NCBI RefSeq assembly: GCF_017654505.1 | Contig: NC_054549.1 | Span: 22,809,935-22,873,934 of the forward strand | Length of the DNA: 64,000 nucleotides | Source of the DNA: Polyodon spathula | Taxonomy: Eukaryota; Chordata; Actinopteri; Acipenseriformes; Polyodontidae | Reading direction: 5' to 3' | Part shown: piece by piece, positions 58,201 to 64,000 of the stretch | Layout: each line of letters starts with the position of its first letter | How positions within the stretch are numbered: the stretch's first letter is position 1 | Translations under genes and position numbers: made by a program | The notes under the pieces: generated by a model | Told to the model about the DNA's origin: nothing | Seen by the model: only the letters and a program-made list of their open reading frames with translations | Databases searched by the model: none

Positions 58201-61200
58201 AAAGAAGAGTCTCTTTCAGCAACATGACTAGGTAACCCATTCCATCCCCTCCCCACTCTGTGTGAAGAAGTTTCTCTCCTCTGTCTTAAGTGTATCTCCA
58301 CTGACCTTCCCCCTCTGGTCTTGGTTTCTGTGCTGCGCTTAATGTATTGGTTTGGGTTAACTTTGTCAACCCCTTTTAATATTTTCAGGACTTCAATCAA
58401 GTCCCCTCCAATTCTTCTTTGATAAATAGATTCAGTTCTTTCAATCTCATTCCTTTAAACCCTGGGATTAGTTTGGTCGGTTTAGCAGCAGATCGTTTAG
58501 TTGGCCAGACTTTCTTTTTCCATTGACTCAAGACCATTTACCCTGTAGATTCATTCCCAATTTAACAGGTATGAAGACCCCTTCCTGAGCTTCAAACTCC
58601 CTGAGTGGCATGTAGGACTGCAGGTGAGATCCTAACACAATTGCAACTCACAGAAGAATGCAGAAAATAGAAAAAAGCAAATCCACTCACCCATCTGATC
58701 AGTGAAGCGTAAGTAAACGGTGGCCTGATATTGCTATACTTGTAATAGTCCATACTGGGAACCATTTCTGTTGAATAGAATTACACATCAAAAATATGAT
58801 CTGTAGCTTTTATAAATATTATATAAATCCCTTCACTGTTAGAATTGGGGCAGGATCTTTTTGAGCACATAGGCTTGAAATGGAAACTGCTTCCCAATAG
58901 GTCCATACTTGAACTAGTCCCTCGACTCTAACCACTAAACTAGACCACACTGCTTCCCTCCCAGTCCCTCAGCTCTAACCACTAGACTAGACCACACTGC
59001 TTTCCTCTCTCCCAGTCCCTCAGCTCTAGCCACTAGACTAGACCACCCTGCTGACTCAATCACTATCCATGTTACCATGTCAATGTAGCCAGTGGGCCTC
59101 ACTGCCTCCTACTCCAGTGACATACCTGGCATGAAAGGGATGGGAGGCAGGTGCCAGTATCCATGCCGACCCACCTCCGCTGCCTCTTTATGATTGGCTG
59201 AGGATCTCTCTTGGAGGCGGGGTTGAGACAAAGGGAAACCATGTGCCAAGAAGGAGTTCTCAGAAGCTTCCCGCATTTTCTAAGAAAGAAGGAAGACCAA
59301 TTAAACCACTTGGGAAGAAATCCTGCATCCTGATCTGCTGAACGGCTATTCAGGGTGTATTATGCAGTGTGCAGGGTGCCATGTTCATTGTACAATGTGT
59401 ATTATGCAGGGTGTATTATGCAGTGTGCAGGGTGCTATGTACATTGTGCGATGTGTATTGTGCAGGGTGTATTATGCAGGGTGCGCTGTACATTGTGCAA
59501 TGTGTATTATGCAAGGTGCAGTGTGTAGGGTGCCGTGTACATTATGCAAGGTGTATTATGCAGTGCCCAGGGTGCCGTGTACATTGTGCATTGTGTATTG
59601 TGCAGGGTGCCGAGTACATTGTACATTGTGCAATGTGTATTATGCAGTGTGCAGGGTGCCGTGTACATTGTGCAATGTGTATTATGCAGTGTGCAGGGTG
59701 CCGTGTACATTGTGCAATGTGTATTATGCAGTGTGCAGGGTGCCGTGTACATTGTGCAATGTGTATTATGCAGTGTGCAGGGTGCCGTGTACATTGTGCA
59801 ATGTACATTGTGCAATGTGTATTATGCAGTGTGCAGGGTGCCGTGTACATTGTGCAATGTGTATTATGCAGTGTGCAGGGTGCCGTGTACATTGTGCAAT
59901 GTGTATTATGCAGTGTGCAGGGTGCCGTGTACATTGTGCATTGTGTATTATGCAGGGTGCCGTGTACATTGTACATTGTGCAATGTGTATTATGCAGTGT
60001 GCAGGGTGCCATGTACATTGTGCAGTGTGTATTATGCCGTGTGCAGGGTACCATGTACATTCTGCAATGTGTATTATGCAGTGTGCCGTATACAATGTAC
60101 ATTGTGCAATATGTATTATGTAGTGTGCAGGGTGCCCTGTATATTGTGCAATGTGTATTATGCAGTGTGCAGGGTGCCCTGTATATTGTGCAATGTGTAT
60201 TATGCAGTGTGCAGGGTGCCCTGTACATTATGTAGGGTGCATTGTGCACTCACTGTGTTGCTGGTGCTCAGTCTGTGCTCTGTGAAGTGGAGATGCAGCT
60301 GCATGGCCCGCAGTCTCTGTCTCTCTACAGTAAGCTGTGAGGGAGGGAGAAAGAGAGAGAAAATCAATTCACAGCGACTCAAAACCACCGCGAATCTGCA
60401 CTATATTGTAAAGCCTAGCCCTTATACTGGTTTACCAGTCATTTTTCAGTTTTCCATGCTTTTAGTTTAGTTTATTACTAAAAAGACACCTTTGGAGTCC
60501 AGCAAAGAGCCACCATACTAATCCCAGGGCTTAAATAATGAGTTATGAAGATACACTAGGTTGAAGGGGCTTTTTTTGGCCTAGAATGAAGACAAATCAG
60601 GTGAGACTTGAATTGAAGTCTTTAAATTCTTAAAAGGAGTCGATAAAATTAACCCTAACCAATACTTCAAGCACAGCACAGAACCCAGCACCAAAGGACA
60701 TAGGACAGAAGGAAGGAGACTCTTCTTCACACAGAGAGTGGAGAGGGGATGGAATGGGTCATGTTGTAATGTTGTTGAGGCTGAATTACTGGGATCCTTT
60801 AAGACCCGACGTGACAACGTTTTGAGATCAATCAGCTACTAGAAATCGAAAAGCCTCTAATGTAGCTACACTTCCCATACGTTTCAATATCTTTGATCAG
60901 TCAGCCACTAGGAAACGGACAAGCGCTGATGGGCTGAGTGACCTCTCGTTTGTAAATGCTCTCATGATTCTGTGTGTGTTGATGGGCTGACCTTGTGTTC
61001 TGCTCTTCTCTGTGACAGACAGGCACCCACCTGGTTCTCAAGCTGCAGCACCACCTCCTTCTGCACTCTCCACTGAGCCAGGCTCTTCTCATCTGGACTG
61101 TGGTCTCTGTGCAGGTGTCTGTAACAAAAACACAGCGGGAAGCACAAACACAACCTTTTATTCAATTACATGAAACTGGAAGAAGTCTCCATGCCTCAAG

Positions 61201-62795
61201 CAGGCCCTGGACTGGAGGGAGCACCCTTTCTCTTAGGGGGCGAGGGACGGAGGGAGGGAGCAGTTCAGTTTCAGTGCCTCAAGCTTGCCCTGGACTTGGG
61301 GAGCATCCTTTCTCTTAGGTGGGTGAGGGAGGGAGGGAGCATTTTGGTCTTCATGCCTCAAGCCTGCCCTGGACTGGAGGGAGTACCTTTTCTCTTAGGG
61401 GGTGAGGGACGGAGGGAGGGAGCAGTTCAGTCTCCATGCCTCAAGCCTGCCGTGAAGACACTGCTGACTGTGTAATTGTAGTTGCAATTGGAATAATTGA
61501 TCAATGCCACACCTCTCCAAGCGTAATCATTCACAGTTCCATGTTGCGTTTTACACTGAGCAATCACTATTTTCAACCACTTTTAGTGACCTCATTGCTC
61601 TCAAAAATAAAAGCTATACAATATGTTTCTGTATTTGTACCTGTGAATATTCATTGGTTATATAGAATAAAGAGAGTACACATGTTCATGTCTGCAGTTC
61701 ATGTAAGTTTTTAGTATAATTGTGATTGAACACAATACAATTGTGAATTAGAATTGAGTGCAGCTTTGCTCTTACTTGATAAACTGTCCGTATTCCTCAA
61801 ACACTTCCTCACAGCCAGGCCACTTGCACAGGCCGCTCACAAAGAGAGTGCTGGAGGCTTCCGACACCTTCTGAGTGGGGCTAGAGAGAGAGAGAGAGAG
61901 ATGGAGTTACTTTCAGCAGACATGTATAGGACTAGAACCAAGGAAGCAAATCTGGGGATATAAGATAGGGACTGTTGGTCAGCCTGTTTCTGAGTTTAAA
62001 GTATTGGCTAACTTTATCAACTCCTGTTAAGATTTTAAAAACTTTAATCTGATCAAATTCTAGGCTGCATACTGGAGATTCAGTTCCTTCCATTGTCCTT
62101 AAGCCCTGGCATTAGTTCAGTTGGTTGTTGCTGGACTCTAGTTAGGGTTAGTGTTGAAAAGCCCTAGTGCACACAGAGTCCTACGAATTCATATTTCACA
62201 TCACTGCAGTAGATGCACAGCAGCCTGCAGTACCTGTGGTTCCTGGCTGTCTGCACAGCGGGGCTGAGTCTCCTCGGGGTGGGGGAGCTGCGTGCCGAGG
62301 CTCCCTGGTGGGGGGAGGGCACACTGCGGCTGCCTCCTGGCTCGTTCTTGCACAGTGAGGAGTCAGAGCTGTGGGCTGGGCTTGAGTCCTGACAGGGCTG
62401 AGCCAGATTGGAAGCCGGAGACGCTCCTGACAGACAGAGACACAAATAAGAGGAAGTAGCAAAAGTTAGAATGAAGGGAGACTAGCGAGTGATTTAATAC
62501 TTTGTGAGCTGAAAAATAAAAGCAATTTATAGTAAAGCGGTTGAAGACAAAGGTGAAACTACTTCCATTGTAACTATTTCGCTTTTACTTGTAAAAATCT
62601 TCTAAACCCCTCTCCTTTTCCTCAGGGTACAGTTTTAAGGTTGAAAACCCCTGCTCTTATCATGGAGACAGTGTTACAGAGCTTACCTGGCTGCACGGGG
62701 CAAAGGGGCTGGTTTTGGCGTCCTCCTCCCCGCAGGACGGAGGGTCTCTGCTGGGCGAGCTGGAGCAGCTGCTTCCTGAGAGGGTCCCCTGCGCA
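55186..62795 (-). CDS. foxp3: Forkhead box protein P3, 3' ten coding exons (5' end outside window)
   Basis: FOXP3 is the transcription factor that defines regulatory T cells; it acts in the nucleus as a dimer. Exons (5' to 3'): 62795-62687, 62426-62234, 61880-61776, 61118-61031, 60334-60254, 59279-59126, 58767-58691, 57108-57007, 56159-56038, 55270-55186. All phases join; 1116 nt, 371 aa plus stop. Order: variable N-terminal repressor part, C2H2 zinc finger, leucine zipper, linker, forkhead. HWF and AFFRF in the forkhead and the CCDC22 neighbour argue for FOXP3 over FOXP1/2/4. The first visible exon starts in phase 0 without a start codon, so the N-terminus lies beyond the right edge. The poly(A) signal AATAAA is at 54979-54974. 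Confidence 0.94.
55345..55655 (+). mobile_element. LINE 3' end fragment in the last FOXP3 intron
   Basis: + strand copy, diverged: CAATGCTATAGTTAGACCCC, AATACTGTGCACAGTTTTGG, GGACTTGATTGCAGTCTTTA, TACACAGAGAGTGAGATGCA. Confidence 0.75.
56038..58767 (-). CDS. foxp3: FOXP3 forkhead-domain exons
   Basis: Three exons: 58767-58691 ([18 protein letters not shown]), 57108-57007 ([31 protein letters not shown]) and 56159-56038 ([35 protein letters not shown]). They give residues 244-343 of the partial protein. The recognition helix [13 protein letters not shown] is invariant in FOXP proteins. Exon boundaries (after W and after ATWK) match mammalian FOXP3. The basic FQRRRGQK at the end corresponds to the mammalian FRKKRSQR, a nuclear localisation segment. 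A dead copy of the first of these exons lies at 56217-56293. Confidence 0.96.
56217..56293 (-). pseudogene. Dead duplicate of a FOXP3 forkhead exon
   Basis: A 77-bp copy of the exon at 58691-58767, same length without gaps and in the same orientation, within the intron between forkhead exons 57007-57108 and 56038-56159. It still reads [10 protein letters not shown] but has RPLFT for RPPFT, then TAA where the functional copy has the Tyr codon, and ISW for IRW. The acceptor AG has become AC and the donor GTGAGT has become ATAATG. The similarity extends about 150 bp beyond the exon and into the same 51-bp array. It is a local duplicate that has decayed and should be skipped in splicing. Confidence 0.93.
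56440..56790 (-). repeat. 51-bp tandem array in FOXP3 intron
   Basis: About seven units of the 9660 repeat in reverse (AGCTCTAACCACTAGACTAG, CACTGCTTCCCTCCCTCCCA). It belongs to the duplicated segment that also carries the dead exon. Confidence 0.95.
57235..57505 (-). mobile_element. LINE 3' end fragment
   Basis: Reverse copy of the RT C-terminal part: ACTCTCTCCAGGGCCACAAT, GGTGCTGTGGTGACCAGAAC, CACCAGTGCATTATACAATG. FOXP3 intron. Confidence 0.83.
58065..58475 (-). mobile_element. LINE 3' end fragment
   Basis: Reverse copy with two 65-bp-type units (GACTAGGTAACCCATT, CACCACTCTTTGTGTAAAGA) and 3' UTR. FOXP3 intron, upstream of forkhead exon 57007-57108. Confidence 0.85.
58910..59045 (-). repeat. 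51-bp tandem array, source copy of the FOXP3 duplication
   Basis: About two and a half units, slightly diverged from 56440-56790 and in the same position relative to the functional forkhead exon at 58691-58767. Confidence 0.9.
59126..59279 (-). CDS. foxp3: FOXP3 linker exon between zipper and forkhead
   Basis: The exon gives 51 codons plus one base between acceptor TTTCTTAG and donor CCAG|GTATGT. It reads [15 protein letters not shown] at its start and [12 protein letters not shown] at its end, joining to EMVPSMDYY of the forkhead exon. The sequence is poorly conserved, as this linker is in all FOXP3 proteins; position, phase and the FMPE/MDY join support it. Confidence 0.85.
59355..60250. 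repeat. 42-bp minisatellite filling a FOXP3 intron
   Basis: More than 20 units of about 42 bp, with the core GTGTGCAGGGTGCCGTGTAC followed by ATTGTGCAATGTGTATTATG. It starts about 75 bp before the acceptor at 59280 and ends next to the donor of exon 60334-60254, so nearly the whole intron is repeat. Several units are shortened to 21-30 bp. The long Cys/Val-rich frames on both strands are artefacts. Confidence 0.96.
60254..61880 (-). CDS. foxp3: FOXP3 zinc-finger and leucine-zipper exons
   Basis: Exons 61880-61776 and 61118-61031 encode the C2H2 finger: cysteines in [14 protein letters not shown] and histidines in HLHRDH (spacing C-x4-C-x12-H-x4-H, residues 119, 124, 137, 142 of the partial protein). 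The second of these exons and 60334-60254 form the leucine zipper (VVLQLENQ joined to [15 protein letters not shown]), which mediates dimerisation. The split inside the finger, before the first histidine, is the same as in mammals. The donor at 60254/60253 abuts a 42-bp minisatellite. Confidence 0.94.
60485..60960 (+). mobile_element. LINE 3' end fragment
   Basis: + strand copy: GTCCAGCAAAGAGCCACCAT, ACTAATCCCAGGGCTTAAAT, TTCTTCACACAGAGAGTGGA. FOXP3 zinc-finger/zipper intron. Confidence 0.82.
61188..61445. repeat. About 80-bp tandem repeat in FOXP3 intron
   Basis: Three and a bit units at 79-83 bp spacing (TGCCTCAAGC at 61192, 61275, 61354 and 61437), G-rich, in the intron that splits the zinc finger. 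Confidence 0.9.
62000..62145 (-). mobile_element. LINE 3' end fragment, short
   Basis: TAACTTTATCAACTCCTGTT, GCATTAGTTCAGTTGGTTGT and GCTGGACTCT are a diverged reverse copy of the 7040 family. Confidence 0.6.
62234..62795 (-). CDS. foxp3: FOXP3 N-terminal-region exons (partial)
   Basis: Exon 62795-62687 reads [20 protein letters not shown], corresponding to the PHLQALLQDRP region of human FOXP3 and the Q-rich segment of other FOXPs. Exon 62426-62234 is Ser/Pro-rich ([18 protein letters not shown]) and joins in phase 2 to the zinc-finger exon. The frame is fixed by both flanking phases. From 62796 to 64000 no further coding exon was found, only repeats. Confidence 0.82.
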
Positions 62796-63134
62796 CTGAC
62801 ACAGCCACACACAGGAAAACTTTCAAACAGTGAATGCAAAGTCCCAGTGAATTCCAACTGAATACCACAACTAAATATCTTAAACACTTCCTTGGGGTTT
62901 TGAAGTCATTCATTTTGAATTCAGCCCCTGTTAATTCCTGTGGGTTTAATTACCCATGTTCATTCCATGTTCCTTTGTAACACATGGCCACATGTATAAG
63001 CGTGAATTCCTGCATGAATGAACACTTCTCAGAATCCCCTGGTGGGAGAGTGAGATTGCATGCTTTATACATGTGACCAACATCATTGGTTACAAAATAA
63101 TTCCATAACTTACCTGTAGTGCAATTAAATTCCT

Positions 63135-63138
<4 letters not shown>

Positions 63139-63166
<28 letters not shown>

Positions 63167-63430
63167 CATAATATTTTTTATTTAGCGCCTTTCATAGTGG
63201 ACCACCATCACAAAGCGCTTTACAAGATACGAGGATGGGGTGTGTGAACTATGCATCAGCTGCAGAGTCACTTACAATGTCTCACCCAAAAGACAGAGGA
63301 CAAGGAGGTTAAGTGACTTGTTCAGGGTCATACAGTGAGTCAGTGGCTGAGCTGGGATTTGAACCGGGGATCTCCTGGTTATAAGCCTGTTTTTTTTTTT
63401 TTTTAACCACTGGACCATACAGCCTGAAAT
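63139..63430 (+). mobile_element. SINE/LINE-tail element (L2/MIR-like 3' sequence) with (TAA)n, copy 2
   Basis: (TAA)n at 63139-63168, then TTTAGCGCCTTTCATAGTGG, AAGGAGGTTAAGTGACTTGT, GTCAGTGGCTGAGCTGGGAT and a terminal AACCACTGGACCATACAGCC. Same architecture as 44493-44790. Confidence 0.72.
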
Positions 63431-63539
63431 GTAGTTTTGAAAGAAACACATACTATACTAAACTCGCATTTTTCATTTTAAAACTTGATAACCGCTACTA
63501 CACTTGGTTAAAAGAATTTCCATTTGCAAACCATGATTT

Positions 63540-63775
63540 CAGTTAGCGTTGCACTTGCTTAGTCACCTGGGGGTGAAAATGTCCCCATCTCTTCAGTGAT
63601 TTCTCTCTTATCATTAACCAATCAGTGGCTTCCCTATTGACTGACATGCTTTCAACCAGGAATGTGACCCAGGAGACACTGCTGATGTGTGATGAAATAG
63701 ATTCTCTGAAAAATAGGTATAAAAACTGAAAACTTCCTTTAACCTAAAGTAGTACCAGATATCACGTTTCCATAA
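63540..63775 (-). repeat. Unclassified interspersed repeat
   Basis: Reverse copy of the 18570 family (TAACCAATCAGTGGCTTCCC, ATTGACTGACATGCTTTCAA). It lies upstream of the visible FOXP3 exons. Confidence 0.55.
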
Positions 63776-63884
63776 GAACTTAAGAAAAAGTTTGGGAAGT
63801 TTGGTGTTAGCACGCCATTCTCCCCTACTTTGGGGGACTAATTTAAAAGCACAGAATCTCGTCTTTTTTTAAAATGCTCCCAGT

Positions 63885-64000
63885 GTTTTAGATCCTACTA
63901 CTTCACTTCTTTTGAAGTCATGTCTTGGTTAACGTTATCTAGACCATTAATGATTTTAAAGTCTTCAATCAAACCCCCTCTTTCACTTCTTTCGTCTAGG
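63885..64000 (-). mobile_element. LINE 3' end fragment, cut by window edge
   Basis: GTTAACGTTATCTAGACCAT, ATTTTAAAGTCTTCAATCAA and CCCCCTCTTTCAC are the start of a reverse copy of the 7040 family. Confidence 0.6.

Noticed and set aside
59362..60470. Frames of 235-311 codons, Cys-rich, on both strands
   Set aside because: Translations of the 42-bp minisatellite within a FOXP3 intron; they overlap true FOXP3 exon 60254-60334 on the other strand.
55186..62795. Identity as FOXP1, FOXP2 or FOXP4
   Set aside because: Those have NWFTRMFAYFRRNAATWK-like forkheads, long Q-rich N-termini and long C-terminal tails; here HWF, AFFRF, a short tail and the CCDC22 neighbour point to FOXP3.

Overview
This is vertebrate genomic DNA: spliced genes with GT-AG introns, large introns and intergenic spaces full of transposon debris, microsatellites and minisatellites. 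The repeats (a tRNA-derived SINE, a LINE 3'-end family, DIRS, Tc1, piggyBac-like and Harbinger elements) and the protein divergence suggest a non-teleost ray-finned fish, most likely a sturgeon or paddlefish. That placement is inference from remembered repeat families and was not checked against a database.

Three cellular genes can be supported. (1) A complete CCDC22 gene lies on the + strand, 30678-48874: 16 coding exons whose phases all agree, 1920 nt, 639 aa. (2) A FOXP3 gene lies on the - strand. Its ten 3' coding exons run from 62795 down to the stop at 55186 (371 aa); its N-terminal exon(s) and promoter lie beyond the right edge. The two genes are tail to tail, as in mammals, where CCDC22 and FOXP3 are neighbours. 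(3) On the - strand at 14323-11634 a pyrin-domain (PYD) exon can be joined in frame to a 39-nt micro-exon and a short terminal exon with an AATAAA. This predicts a 116-aa pyrin-only-like protein; the PYD exon is firm, the joining is a hypothesis.

Layout: 1-11.5 kb is intergenic repeat (40-bp minisatellite, SINE, LINE ends, 51-bp tandem array). 11.5-14.3 kb holds the PYD gene, with two MITEs in or beside it. 16.4-16.9 kb is a Harbinger-type element. 19-22.3 kb is degenerate sequence of unknown origin. 22.3-28 kb is a composite of an LTR-retroelement 3' end joined to a decayed DIRS-type tyrosine-recombinase retrotransposon. 29.7-30.2 kb is a LINE RNase H fragment. 30.25-49 kb is CCDC22, with its promoter motifs and introns carrying SINE, Tc1, piggyBac-like and LINE pieces. 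49-55 kb is intergenic. 55-64 kb is FOXP3, whose introns hold three minisatellites and a dead second copy of a forkhead exon.

The most notable points are the fossil duplicate of a FOXP3 forkhead exon (56217-56293), a CCDC22 exon-3 splice donor caught inside a 65-bp tandem repeat (36419-36700), the candidate pyrin-only gene, and a 42-bp VNTR that fills a FOXP3 intron right up to a splice donor.
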